From Rhodospirillales bacterium (GTDB taxonomy: Bacteria > Pseudomonadota > Alphaproteobacteria > Acetobacterales > Acetobacteraceae), in the NCBI GenBank assembly GCA_025359905.1, contig JANYDF010000118.1, positions 24,351-88,350 on the forward strand: 64,000 nucleotides of DNA, in the 5' to 3' direction. The notes beneath the pieces were generated by a model, which worked only from the letters and a program-made list of their open reading frames with translations, was not told the origin of the DNA and searched no databases. The translations under genes were made by a program, and so were the position numbers. Positions 1 to 8,941 of the stretch are shown here, one piece after another (the first letter of the stretch is position 1; every line of letters starts with the position of its first letter).

Positions 1-735
<735 letters not shown>

Positions 736-768
736 CCTTTCCCGTTCGGATCAGGAACCAAGCGCATC

Positions 769-2001
769 ATGGCGACCGAGATCAAAGTGCCCACGCTGGG
801 CGAGAGCGTCACCACCGCCACCATCGCGCGCTGGCTGAAGCAGCCGGGCGACGCGGTGGCGGCCGATGAGCCGCTGGTCGAACTGGAAACCGACAAAGTT
901 ACCGTCGAAATCAACGCCCCGGCTGCTGGGCGGTTGGGCGCGCAGTTCTTCGCGGCCGGTGCGGAAGTCGAAGTCGGCACGATTTTGAGTGAGATCGTCG
1001 ACGGTGGCGCTGCCGCGGCCCCGCCGCCGATGGCAACACCGCTGCCGCCCGCTGGCGTGCAGCCGCCCTTGCAGGCGCCCGGCCCAGTGGCGCGCCCGGC
1101 TTCGGCGCCGCACGCGCCGCTGCCCGCCGCCGCCAAGATGATGAGCGAGCAGCAGGTCAGCGCTGAGCAGATCGGGGCGGGCGAAGGCAAGGACGGCCGC
1201 ATCACCAAGGGCGACGTGATTGCCTTCCTCAATCGCCCGGCCCCGGTGGTTCCGGCCGTCAACGTGCCGCCAGCCCCGAAGCCGCCGCGCGCGGCGGAGT
1301 CCGGCGAGGAGCGGGTGAAAATGACCCGCCTGCGCCGCACCATCGCGGCGCGGCTGAAGGAAGCGCAGAACACCGCTGCGATGTTGACCACCTTCAACGA
1401 GGTGGACATGTCGGCGGCGATGGCGCTGCGCAGCGAATACAAGGATGCGTTCGAGAAGAAGCACGGCGGCGTCCGGCTCGGATTCATGAGCTTCTTCGTG
1501 CGCGCCTGCGTGGCCGCCCTGAAGGAATTCCCGGCGGTCAACGCCGAGATCGACGGCGATGAACTGGTCTACAAGAATTTCGTTCACATGGGCATCGCGG
1601 TCGGGGGCGCGAACGGCCTCGTGGTTCCCGTGGTGCGCAACGCCGACAATTTGAGCTTCGCCGGGATCGAGAAGGCTATCGCCGACCTCGGCAAGCGGGC
1701 CCGCGACGGCGCGTTGAAGCTGGAAGAACTGACTGGCGGCACGTTCAGCATCACCAACGGCGGCATCTACGGCAGCCTGATGTCGACCCCGATCCTGAAC
1801 CCGCCGCAATCCGGCATTCTCGGCATGCACAAAATTCAGGATCGCCCGGTCGCCATCGGCGGCAAGGTCGAAATCCGCCCGATGATGTACGTGGCGCTGA
1901 GCTACGATCACCGCATCGTCGACGGCAAGGAAGCGGTGTCGTTCCTGGTGCGGGTCAAGGAAGGCGTGGAAGATCCGCGCCGGTTGCTGCTGGGACTGTA
2001 A
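769..2001 (+). CDS. sucB: Dihydrolipoyllysine-residue succinyltransferase (E2 of 2-oxoglutarate dehydrogenase)
   Basis: The E2 core enzyme carries the lipoyl arm that accepts succinyl from E1 and transfers it to CoA. The 410-residue protein has an N-terminal lipoyl domain (about 1-76) with the lipoylated lysine K43 in [10 protein letters not shown] proline/alanine-rich linker (about 85-122) leads to a peripheral-subunit-binding domain (about 123-160, ending [15 protein letters not shown]). The C-terminal acyltransferase domain (about 180-410) ends with the catalytic signature [13 protein letters not shown]. Only one lipoyl domain is present, as is usual for SucB. The start ATG follows sucA by 33 bp and the length matches the family. 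The closest alternative, pyruvate dehydrogenase E2, is less likely because of the sucA neighbour. Confidence 0.96.
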   Translation: MATEIKVPTLGESVTTATIARWLKQPGDAVAADEPLVELETDKVTVEINAPAAGRLGAQFFAAGAEVEVGTILSEIVDGGAAAAPPPMATPLPPAGVQPPLQAPGPVARPASAPHAPLPAAAKMMSEQQVSAEQIGAGEGKDGRITKGDVIAFLNRPAPVVPAVNVPPAPKPPRAAESGEERVKMTRLRRTIAARLKEAQNTAAMLTTFNEVDMSAAMALRSEYKDAFEKKHGGVRLGFMSFFVRACVAALKEFPAVNAEIDGDELVYKNFVHMGIAVGGANGLVVPVVRNADNLSFAGIEKAIADLGKRARDGALKLEELTGGTFSITNGGIYGSLMSTPILNPPQSGILGMHKIQDRPVAIGGKVEIRPMMYVALSYDHRIVDGKEAVSFLVRVKEGVEDPRRLLLGL

Positions 2002-2037
2002 GTCCGCCACCGACACCGTTTTGAGAGTGCCCGCCCC

Positions 2038-3426
2038 ATGAGCGACTCCTTCGACGTCATCGTCATCGGCTCCGGCCCTGGCGGCTATGTGTGCGCCATT
2101 CGCGCCGCCCAGCTCGGCATGAAAGTGGCCTGCGTGGAAAGGCGCGCGACACTGGGCGGCACCTGCCTGAACGTCGGCTGCATTCCGTCCAAGGCGCTGC
2201 TGCAATCCAGCGAAGTATTCGCCGAAGCGGGCCACATGAAGGACCACGGCGTGCTGGTCGGCGAGGTGAAGCTCGATCTCGACCGCATGCAAGACCGCAA
2301 GGGCGAAGTGGTGTCAGCCAACACCAAGGGCGTCGAGTTCCTGTTCAACAAGAACAAGGTGACGTGGCTGAAGGGCGCCGGGAAAATCGTCGCACCCGGC
2401 AAGGTGGCCGTCGGCGCGAAGGAATACGGCGCCAAGCACATCGTGATCGCCACCGGCAGCGAGAGCGTGCCGCTGGCTGGTGTCGAGGTGGACGAGGACC
2501 GCATTGTGACCTCGACCGGCGCATTGGAACTGGAGGAAGTGCCCGGCCATCTGGTGGTGATCGGCGGTGGCGTGATCGGGCTCGAGCTCGGCAGCGTGTG
2601 GCGCCGGCTGGGTGCGAAGGTGACGGTGGTCGAGTATCTCGACCGCTTGGTGCCGGGGATGGATGCCGAGATCGCCAAGACGTTCCAGCGCGTGCTGGCC
2701 AAGCAAGGCTTTGCCTTCAAGCTGTCCAGCAAAGTCACCGGCGCGGTGACGGGCAAGGACGGCGTAATGCTGACCATCGAGCCCGCCAAGGGCGGACCCG
2801 CTGAGGAACTCAAGGCCGACGTGGTGCTGCTGGCGATTGGGCGGCGCGCGTTCACCGAGTCGCTCGGGCTGGCCGAGGTGGGTGTCGCCACCGATCCGCG
2901 CGGCCGGGTGGTGACCGACAAGCATTTTGCCACCACAGTCCCGGGCATCTACGCCATCGGCGACGTGATCGCCGGGCCGATGCTGGCGCACAAGGCGGAA
3001 GATGAGGGCGTCGCACTGGCGGAAATCCTCGCCGGTCAGGCGGGCCATGTGAACTACGGCGTGATTCCGGGCATCGTTTACACGTGGCCCGAAGTGGCCT
3101 CGGTCGGCCAAACCGAGGAAGAACTGAAAGCTGGTGGTGTTTCCTACAACATCGGCAAATTCCCGTTCACCGCCAATGGCCGCGCGCGGGCGATGGGGAT
3201 GACCGAAGGTTTCGTGAAAATCCTCGCCGACAAGGCCACCGACCGGCTGCTCGGCGCGCACATCATCGGCCCGGATGCCGGCACGCTGATCGCCGAGATT
3301 GCCACCGCGATGGAATTCGGCGCTTCGGCGGAGGACGTGGCGCGGATTTGCCACGCGCACCCGACGTTGAGCGAAGCGGTCAAGGAAGCGGCGTTGGCCG
3401 TGGCTGGCCGGGCGTTGCACATCTGA
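2038..3426 (+). CDS. lpdA: Dihydrolipoyl dehydrogenase (E3)
   Basis: This FAD flavoprotein reoxidises dihydrolipoamide on E2 and reduces NAD+. The 462 residues contain the N-terminal FAD-binding fingerprint [10 protein letters not shown] (11-20) and the redox-active disulfide C43/C48 in [13 protein letters not shown]. The NAD-binding motif [10 protein letters not shown] lies near residue 177. The second FAD motif, [21 protein letters not shown], lies near residue 304. The C-terminal dimer-interface [15 protein letters not shown] carries the catalytic histidine. It is the last gene of the sucA-sucB-lpd operon (36 bp after sucB), so it probably serves 2-oxoglutarate dehydrogenase, although E3 is often shared with pyruvate dehydrogenase and glycine cleavage. 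Confidence 0.96.
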   Translation: MSDSFDVIVIGSGPGGYVCAIRAAQLGMKVACVERRATLGGTCLNVGCIPSKALLQSSEVFAEAGHMKDHGVLVGEVKLDLDRMQDRKGEVVSANTKGVEFLFNKNKVTWLKGAGKIVAPGKVAVGAKEYGAKHIVIATGSESVPLAGVEVDEDRIVTSTGALELEEVPGHLVVIGGGVIGLELGSVWRRLGAKVTVVEYLDRLVPGMDAEIAKTFQRVLAKQGFAFKLSSKVTGAVTGKDGVMLTIEPAKGGPAEELKADVVLLAIGRRAFTESLGLAEVGVATDPRGRVVTDKHFATTVPGIYAIGDVIAGPMLAHKAEDEGVALAEILAGQAGHVNYGVIPGIVYTWPEVASVGQTEEELKAGGVSYNIGKFPFTANGRARAMGMTEGFVKILADKATDRLLGAHIIGPDAGTLIAEIATAMEFGASAEDVARICHAHPTLSEAVKEAALAVAGRALHI

Positions 3427-3462
3427 GCGCGGTGATGGGTTGCACCCATCCATAGCGCTCCC

Positions 3463-4434
3463 GTGCCGCTCTTCCTCCTCATCGCGGCACTGCTGATCGA
3501 AGCGGCCGCCGGTTACCCGGACGCGCTGTTCCGCGCCATCGGCCATCCAGTGGTGTGGATCGGCGGGCTGATCGGCTGGCTGGATCGCATGTTGAACCGG
3601 GAGGGTTCGGCCCCGGCGCTGCGGCGCGTCGCCGGTGTGGCGGCGTTGCTGCTGGCGCTGGCTGCGGCGGTCGTTCCGGCTGCCGCCCTGCAAACCGAAG
3701 CATTCAATACATTGCCTTCCGCGCTGGCGCTGCTGCTGCTGGCGGTGCTGGCCAGCAGTCTGCTGGCGCAGCGCAGCCTGTACGCGCATGTGCGTGACGT
3801 CGCCGCCGGGCTGGAACACGGCGGCCTTGCGGGCGGGCGGGCGGCGGTGTCGCGCATCGTCGGGCGCAATCCGAACATGCTGGACGAAGCGGGTGTGGCG
3901 CGGGCGGCCATCGAAAGTCTGGCGGAAAATTTCTCCGACGGCGTGGTGGCCCCGGCGTTCTGGTGTGCGGTGCTCGGCCTGCCCGGCATTGCCGCCTACA
4001 AAGCTGCCAACACGGCGGACAGCATGATCGGCCACCGCACCCCGCGCCATGCGGCCTTCGGCTGGGCGGCGGCGCGGTTCGACGACGTGGTGAACCTGCC
4101 GGCGTCGCGCTTGTCGGCAATTTGGCTGGCGCTGGCGGCGGTGCTGTTGCCCGGCGGGTCGCCGTTGGCCGCCTTGCGCACCGTGGCGCGCGATGCGGGC
4201 AAGCACCGTTCGCCCAATGCCGGCTGGCCGGAAGCGGCGATGGCGGGCGCACTCGGCCTGCGGCTGAACGGGCCGCGCGTCTATGGCAGCACCCGCGTCG
4301 AGGACGCCTGGATGGGCGAGGGGCGCGCGGACGCCGGACCCGCCGATATTCGCCGGGCGCTGGCGCTGTACCGGCTGGCCTGCGCCATCCAACTGGCCGC
4401 CGCCGTGGCGCTGGCCGTTACGCTGCTAGGCTGA
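3463..4434 (+). CDS. cbiB: Adenosylcobinamide-phosphate synthase (CbiB/CobD)
   Basis: This inner-membrane enzyme attaches the aminopropanol (phosphate) side chain to adenosylcobyric acid, giving adenosylcobinamide (phosphate). The 323-residue protein is hydrophobic, with several predicted membrane segments (about 1-20, 47-75, 83-103, 192-215, 300-322). It has the family motifs [18 protein letters not shown] (about 149-166), [14 protein letters not shown] (about 177-190) and [12 protein letters not shown]. The start chosen is GTG, because no ATG precedes the conserved N-terminus ([19 protein letters not shown]). It lies 36 bp downstream of lpd on the same strand and overlaps the 3' end of cobQ by 17 bp tail to tail. 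It is the left border of the B12 locus. The enzyme is called CobD in the Pseudomonas denitrificans nomenclature. Confidence 0.93.
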   Translation: MPLFLLIAALLIEAAAGYPDALFRAIGHPVVWIGGLIGWLDRMLNREGSAPALRRVAGVAALLLALAAAVVPAAALQTEAFNTLPSALALLLLAVLASSLLAQRSLYAHVRDVAAGLEHGGLAGGRAAVSRIVGRNPNMLDEAGVARAAIESLAENFSDGVVAPAFWCAVLGLPGIAAYKAANTADSMIGHRTPRHAAFGWAAARFDDVVNLPASRLSAIWLALAAVLLPGGSPLAALRTVARDAGKHRSPNAGWPEAAMAGALGLRLNGPRVYGSTRVEDAWMGEGRADAGPADIRRALALYRLACAIQLAAAVALAVTLLG

Positions 4435-5881
4435 GCAGGCGCTCCACATCGACATGAAGCTCCAGATGCGCCGCCAGCGCATCGAGTGCAGCTTCCACTT
4501 CGCCGTCATGCGAGCGCGGCGCGGCGGTGGCCCCAAGGCTGCGCAGCCACGTGGCGCGGGCGGCGTCGTTCAGGAACAGCCCGTGCACGTAGGTGCCGGC
4601 CACGCGGCCATTCGGCGACACCGCGCCGTCCGGGCGGCCGCCGCTGAAGTGCAGCAGCGGTGCGGCGGCGCCGGGGCCGGTGGTGCGGCCGATATGCATC
4701 TCGTAGCCGTCGAACGCAGCGCCAAACAGCGTGCCCTGCGCTGCCGCCAGATGCTTGCCGCCGGTCAGCACGGTCTCGACATCCAGCAGCCCGAGCCCGT
4801 CCACCGCGCCGGGCGGGCCTTCGATGCCCTCCGGGTCGGCGATGCGCCGCCCCAGCATCTGATAGCCGCCGCACAGCCCCAGCACCCGGCCACCGGCGCG
4901 GATATGCGCCGCGATGTCGATGTCCCAGCCCTCGGCGCGCAAGGCGGCGAGGTCGGCGATGGTGGCTTTCGAGCCGGGCAGGATCACCACATCGGCATCG
5001 CGCGGCAGCGGCGTTCCACGTGGAACAAGGCTGAGCCGCACATCCGGCTCGGCGCGCAGCGGGTCGAGGTCGTCGAAATTCGAGATGAACGGCAGCAGCG
5101 GCACCGCGATGTGCAGCTTCGCACCGGGGCGGGCGGCGCTGGCCAGATCGGCCAGATCGGCCGCGTCCTCGGCGGGCAATGTCCGCACGGCGTCGAAAAA
5201 CGGCACCAACCCGAGCGCAGGCCAGCCGGTGTGGGCACTGATCGCCGCCATGCCATCGGCGAACAGGGAAAGATCGCCGCGCATCCGGTTGACGATGAAC
5301 CCGCCGATCAACGCAGCGTCGGCAGGGTCGAGCACGGTATGCGTGCCAACCAGACTGGCGATCACGCCGCCCCGGTCGATATCGCCGATCAACGCCACGG
5401 GCACGTTGGCCGCCCGCGCAAATCCCATGTTGGCGATGTCGTTACGCCGCAGATTGATCTCCGAGGCACTGCCCGCCCCTTCGACCAGCACAATGTCCGC
5501 TTGCGCGCTCAGTCGGTTGAAGCTCTCCAGAACCTGCGGCAGCAGGCCCGCTTTGAGCTCCTGATACGCACGGGCGCGGGCGCTGCCGGTCACGCGGCCT
5601 TGCACGACAATTTGCGCCCCGGTCTCGCTCTGCGGTTTCAGCAGCACCGGATTCATATGGACTGACGGCGCCACGCCGCAGGCCCGCGCTTGCAGCATCT
5701 GCGCGCGGCCGATCTCGCCGCCATCGGCGGTGACGCCCGCGTTGTTGGACATGTTCTGCGGCTTGAACGGGCGCACCCGCAGACCGCGCAGCGTGAACGC
5801 GCGGCACAGACCGGCGACCAGCACGGATTTGCCGACGCTGCTGCCGGTGCCTTGGAACATCAGGGCGCGGGCGGTCACCAT
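4418..5881 (-). CDS. cobQ: Cobyric acid synthase (glutamine-hydrolysing)
   Basis: CobQ amidates the b, d, e and g side chains of adenosylcobyrinic acid a,c-diamide using glutamine and ATP. The N-terminal dethiobiotin-synthetase-like ATPase domain carries the P-loop-like motif GTGSSVGKS and the motif [15 protein letters not shown]. The C-terminal class I glutaminase domain carries the nucleophile C337 in [10 protein letters not shown] and a final histidine in THVHGLF-like sequence (TYVHGLF). The open frame runs further upstream, but the extra residues match nothing in the family. I therefore use ATG 5881 ([15 protein letters not shown]), giving 487 residues, the normal family length; GTG 5878 is an alternative. 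It is followed by convergent cbiB and preceded by cobO and cobU on the same strand. Confidence 0.94.
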   Translation of the reverse strand: MVTARALMFQGTGSSVGKSVLVAGLCRAFTLRGLRVRPFKPQNMSNNAGVTADGGEIGRAQMLQARACGVAPSVHMNPVLLKPQSETGAQIVVQGRVTGSARARAYQELKAGLLPQVLESFNRLSAQADIVLVEGAGSASEINLRRNDIANMGFARAANVPVALIGDIDRGGVIASLVGTHTVLDPADAALIGGFIVNRMRGDLSLFADGMAAISAHTGWPALGLVPFFDAVRTLPAEDAADLADLASAARPGAKLHIAVPLLPFISNFDDLDPLRAEPDVRLSLVPRGTPLPRDADVVILPGSKATIADLAALRAEGWDIDIAAHIRAGGRVLGLCGGYQMLGRRIADPEGIEGPPGAVDGLGLLDVETVLTGGKHLAAAQGTLFGAAFDGYEMHIGRTTGPGAAAPLLHFSGGRPDGAVSPNGRVAGTYVHGLFLNDAARATWLRSLGATAAPRSHDGEVEAALDALAAHLELHVDVERLLSLAA

Positions 5882-6035
5882 GTGCTGAGCGAAAAACCAA
5901 GCGACAGCAACAGGTCCAGCCGGTTCGCGTGACCCAAACTGATCAATGGCCCGGCGCCGGGAACGACCAGTACAACCCGGCGGCTCAACGCTCCGCCATT
6001 GCCGCCAATTGCTCCGGCGGCCGAACAACGTTCAT
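5875..6035 (-). other. Possible small ORF (frame-disrupted) upstream of cobQ
   Basis: Between cobO and cobQ there is a 190-bp gap. An ATG at 6035 has a good ribosome binding site (GGAGG, 8 nt away) and opens [16 protein letters not shown], then stops at 5985. In the next frame the reading continues as [19 protein letters not shown] and further hydrophobic residues. It ends in a TGA at 5875-5877 that overlaps the cobQ start. With one frameshift the two pieces would make a protein of about 53 residues translationally coupled to cobQ. I recognise no family. It could equally be a leader peptide or chance. Confidence 0.25.
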
Positions 6036-6074
6036 CGCATCATCCTCCAGTGCGGCATAATACAGTTCCCCCGC

Positions 6075-6683
6075 CTAAAACTCGATGCCTTCCTGCGCCT
6101 TTACCCCGGCGGCGAAATGGTGCTTCACCAGCGCGAACTCGGTCACCAGATCGGCCGCCGCGATCAGTTCCGGTTTGGCGTTACGGCCGGTGACCACGAC
6201 ATGCAGCCCGGCCGGGCGGGCCGCCAGATCGCGCAGTACATCGGCCAGTGGCAGGTAATCGTAGCGCAGTGCGATGTTCAGTTCGTCCAGCACCAGCAGC
6301 GCCAAATCCGGTTGCGCCATCAGTTCGACAGCTTTGGCCCAGGCCCGCGTGGCGGCGGCGATGTCGCGGGCGCGGTCCTGGGTTTCCCAGGTGAAGCCCT
6401 CGCCCATGCTGTGCCATTCCAGTTGATCGGACAGCCGCTCCAGCGCGCCGCGTTCGCCGGTCGACCACGCGCCCTTGATGAACTGCACCACGCCGACGCG
6501 CCGCCCGTGCCCGAGCATCCGCAAGGCAAGGCCGAAAGCGGCGGTGGATTTGCCCTTGCCCGGCCCGGTGTGGACGATCAGCAGGCCCTTTTCGACGGTT
6601 TTCGACGCCACCTCGGCGTCCTGCACCGCCTTGCGCTTCTCCATCTTGGCGCGGTGGCGGGCGGCTTCGTCGTCCTCGGTCAT
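6075..6683 (-). CDS. cobO: Cob(I)yrinic acid a,c-diamide adenosyltransferase
   Basis: CobO (BtuR/CobA type) transfers the 5'-deoxyadenosyl group of ATP to the Co(I) corrinoid. The 202-residue length is typical for the family. The atypical P-loop GPGKGKST lies near residue 40. The motifs VGVVQFIKGAW (about 63), GEGFTWETQD (about 94), LLVLDELN (about 132) and VVTGR (about 163) are all present. It overlaps the end of cobU by 4 bp (ATGA-type coupling), so cobU-cobO are translated together. cobQ follows after a 190-bp gap. The enzyme supplies the adenosylated substrate needed by CobQ and CbiB in the same cluster. Confidence 0.95.
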   Translation of the reverse strand: MTEDDEAARHRAKMEKRKAVQDAEVASKTVEKGLLIVHTGPGKGKSTAAFGLALRMLGHGRRVGVVQFIKGAWSTGERGALERLSDQLEWHSMGEGFTWETQDRARDIAAATRAWAKAVELMAQPDLALLVLDELNIALRYDYLPLADVLRDLAARPAGLHVVVTGRNAKPELIAAADLVTEFALVKHHFAAGVKAQEGIEF

Positions 6684-7174
6684 TTCACCCTCATTGGCAG
6701 CCCGGCCACCATGAACAGCACGCTGCCGGCCCGCGCCGCGAGATGCTGGTGCAGGCGTCCGGCTGCGTCGCGGAACCGCCGCGCCAGTGCGTTATCGGGC
6801 ACGATGCCGAGCCCGACCTCGTTGCCGACCAGCACAGTGGCGGCGGTGCGCTGGTCCAGTGCGGCGTCCAGTGCTGCCGTGGCGGCGGCGATGTCGCGCT
6901 CGCTGAGCATCAGGTTGGTCAGCCACAGCGTCAGGCAATCCACCAGCGCCGGGTGCGGCGTGGCCAGTGCGGCGGGCAGATCGAGCGGCGCGTCGATGGT
7001 TTGCCAGCCTTCGCAGCGCCGGGCGCGGTGGATGGCGATGCGCTCGCGCATTTCATCGTCCCACGCCTGCGCGGTGGCGATGTAGGCCCAGGGCGCCACT
7101 TCGGCCTCGATCAGCGCCTCGGCGTGGCGGCTTTTGCCGGAACGCGCGCCGCCGAGCACCAGGGTGAGAGCCAC
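6680..7174 (-). CDS. cobU: Adenosylcobinamide kinase / adenosylcobinamide-phosphate guanylyltransferase
   Basis: This bifunctional enzyme (CobU, CobP in alphaproteobacteria) phosphorylates adenosylcobinamide and then transfers GMP, activating it for nucleotide-loop assembly by CobS. The 164-residue sequence begins with the P-loop GGARSGKS (8-15). It continues with RIAIHRARR, containing the guanylylated-histidine segment. It also has VDCLTLWLTNLM (about 78-89) and VGNEVGLGIVPDNALARRFRD (about 115). The start is GTG at 7174, chosen because AAGGAGG sits 7 nt upstream and no ATG precedes the P-loop. It is the first gene of the leftward cobU-cobO-cobQ group and is divergent from the riboswitch-controlled operon. 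Confidence 0.95.
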   Translation of the reverse strand: MALTLVLGGARSGKSRHAEALIEAEVAPWAYIATAQAWDDEMRERIAIHRARRCEGWQTIDAPLDLPAALATPHPALVDCLTLWLTNLMLSERDIAAATAALDAALDQRTAATVLVGNEVGLGIVPDNALARRFRDAAGRLHQHLAARAGSVLFMVAGLPMRVK

Positions 7175-7239
7175 GCAACCTCCTTTGACGGCCGCGCTCC
7201 TTTGACGAGCGGCGGATGGCAGGCGTATGACACGCTACG

Positions 7240-7412
7240 AATGGTCCTTCCACGCGGAAGGTGAAAAGGGAATGCGGTGCGGGGCTGACCCCCCAACGCC
7301 GCAGCTGCTCCCGCAACTGTGAGCGGAAAGCAGCCCGTCGCAGCGCCACTGGGAGCGATCCCGGGAAGGCTGGCGGGCCGCGTTCGATCCGCAAGCCAGG
7401 AGACCTGCCATT
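7240..7412 (+). promoter_or_regulatory. Cobalamin riboswitch (adenosylcobalamin-sensing leader)
   Basis: The leader has the conserved elements in order. GGTGAAAAGGGAATGCGGTGC starts at about 7258, CCGCAGCTGCTCCCGCAACTGTGAGCGG lies around 7300-7327, and a GCCACTG segment and GGGAAGGC lie around 7346-7371. The B12 box GCAAGCCAGGAGACCTGCC lies at 7391-7409. It is on the + strand directly in front of the DUF1636-cobW-cobN series, so it should repress that operon when adenosylcobalamin is plentiful. The divergent cobU group starts 66 bp to the left and does not carry it. Confidence 0.93.
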
Positions 7413-7435
7413 CAGGAATGACCGCGACGCCGGGC

Positions 7436-7497
7436 GGGATGCCCTGGTGGCGGTGCCGTGCGGCGGCCCGGCGGAGCGATCCGCCGGCTGGCATCCC
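7436..7497 (+). promoter_or_regulatory. Hairpins between riboswitch and first gene (possible expression platform)
   Basis: The outer arms GGGATGCC (7436-7443) and GGCATCCC (7490-7497) are perfectly complementary. They enclose a second stem around GGCGGAGCGATCCGCC (about 7470-7485). No T run follows, so any control is more likely through access to the ribosome binding site (GGGGGG just before the GTG at 7538) than through intrinsic termination. This is an inference from base pairing only. Confidence 0.4.
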
Positions 7498-7537
7498 ATA
7501 CATGTAAGGCGGCGCGACCGCGCCGTTGGGGGGTCCA

Positions 7538-7909
7538 GTGAGCCAGCCGCGCCTGATCGTTTGCACCACCTGCCGCGCCGGACGGCCGCTTGCCGAGGGC
7601 GAGACCCCGCCGGGCGCGCTGCTGCACGCGGCGTTGGCCGCCGCACTCGGCCATCCGGATACCAATATCCAGTTGCAGGCCGCGACCTGCATGGCGAACT
7701 GCGAGCAGGGTTGTTCCGCCGCCATCGCCATGCCGGGCAAATGGACCTACGTGCTCGGCCATTTGTCGCCCGGTCACGCCGCCGATCTGCTGGCCTACGC
7801 CGCAATCTACGCCGCCTCGGCCACCGGCACGGTGATGCCGTCGCGCCGCCCCGCCTCGCTCGGCCGCGCGGTGATCGCCCGCGTGCCGCATCTGGAGTAC
7901 GCCGCATGA
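7538..7909 (+). CDS. DUF1636 family protein, probable metal/Fe-S binding, B12-regulated
   Basis: This 123-residue protein has five ordered cysteines, C9xxC12 and C51xxxC55xxxC59. The pattern resembles thioredoxin-like ferredoxins and DUF1636 proteins, which often sit beside cobW. The function is not established. Its position as the first gene behind the cobalamin riboswitch, overlapping cobW by 4 bp, suggests a role in cobalt delivery or an accessory role in corrin synthesis. The start chosen is GTG 7538 with GGGGGG immediately upstream; a TTG at 7526 would add four residues. There is no signal peptide, so it is cytoplasmic. The family call is from the cysteine pattern and context; the role is inference. 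Confidence 0.75.
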   Translation: MSQPRLIVCTTCRAGRPLAEGETPPGALLHAALAAALGHPDTNIQLQAATCMANCEQGCSAAIAMPGKWTYVLGHLSPGHAADLLAYAAIYAASATGTVMPSRRPASLGRAVIARVPHLEYAA

Positions 7910-8937
7910 GCGCTAAGGTCCCCGCCACCATCGTCACCGGCTTTCTCGGCGCCGGCAAAACCACGCTGCTGCGCCATGTGCTGGCCAACGCGGGCGGGCG
8001 GCGCATCGCCATCATCGTCAACGAATTCGGCGCACTCGGCATCGACGGCGAGACGCTGCGCAGTTGCGGCATCGAGGGCTGCGAAGACGACGACATTATC
8101 GAACTGGCCAATGGCTGCCTGTGCTGCACGGTGGCCGACGACTTCCTGCCTGCCATCGAGGCGCTGCTCGACCGCGCCCGCCCGCCGGAACACATTCTGA
8201 TCGAAACGTCGGGCCTGGCGCTGCCCAAGCCGCTGCTCAAGGCGTTCGGCTGGCCGAGCATCCGCTCGCGCGTCACCGTCGATGGCGTGATCGCGGTGGT
8301 GGACGGCCCGGCGGTCGCCGCCGGGCGTTTTGCCGACGATCCCGAGGCGGTAGCGCGCCAGCGCGCCGAGGATGCCTCGGCCGATCACGACAACCCGCTG
8401 GCCGAGGTCTACGAGGACCAGTTGCAATCCGCCGACATGGTGGTGCTGAACAAGGCCGACCTGATGGACGACGCCACCATCGCCCGGCTGCGCGCCGAGA
8501 TCGGGGCGGCGATCAACCGGTCGGTCAAGCTGGTGCCCGCCCGTGAAGGCCGCCTCGACCCGGCCGTGCTGCTCGGGCTGGCGGCGGCGGCGGAGGACGA
8601 TCTGGCGTCGCGCCCGTCGCATCACGACGCCGAGGACCTCGCGCACGAGCACGACGATTTCGAGAGCTTCGTGGTGCCGGTGGCCGAGATCGACGCACCG
8701 GAAGCGCTGATCGAACGCCTCGCGGCGGCGACGGCGGCGCATGACATTCTGCGCACCAAGGGCTTCGTCGCGGTGCGCGGCAAGCCGATGCGCCTTGCGG
8801 TGCAGGGCGTCGGCGGACGGTTCCGCCACCAGTTCGACCAGCCGTGGGCCGCAGGTGCTGACCGCGCCGGCCATATCGTGGTGATCGGCCAAACCGGGCT
8901 GGATCGCGCCGCCATCGCCGCCGCCATCGCGGGCTGA
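7906..8937 (+). CDS. cobW: CobW GTP-dependent metallochaperone
   Basis: CobW belongs to the G3E P-loop GTPases and is thought to deliver cobalt to the aerobic CobNST chelatase. The 343-residue protein has the P-loop GFLGAGKTT (12-20) and the metal-binding CxCC motif C71/C73/C74 in GCLCCTV. It has the guanine-specificity motif NKAD, a histidine- and acid-rich stretch HHDAEDLAHEHDD (about 236-248), and a C-terminal CobW_C domain. The ATG at 7906 overlaps the stop of the DUF1636 gene (ATGA). cobN begins 5 bp after its stop, matching the usual cobW-cobN pairing. The frame is open far upstream, but that part belongs to the riboswitch. Confidence 0.95.
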   Translation: MSAKVPATIVTGFLGAGKTTLLRHVLANAGGRRIAIIVNEFGALGIDGETLRSCGIEGCEDDDIIELANGCLCCTVADDFLPAIEALLDRARPPEHILIETSGLALPKPLLKAFGWPSIRSRVTVDGVIAVVDGPAVAAGRFADDPEAVARQRAEDASADHDNPLAEVYEDQLQSADMVVLNKADLMDDATIARLRAEIGAAINRSVKLVPAREGRLDPAVLLGLAAAAEDDLASRPSHHDAEDLAHEHDDFESFVVPVAEIDAPEALIERLAAATAAHDILRTKGFVAVRGKPMRLAVQGVGGRFRHQFDQPWAAGADRAGHIVVIGQTGLDRAAIAAAIAG

Positions 8938-8941
8938 CGCC

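Noticed and set aside
5882..6028. CobQ starting at 6028
   Set aside because: The added residues match nothing in CobQ and the family N-terminus fits ATG 5881.
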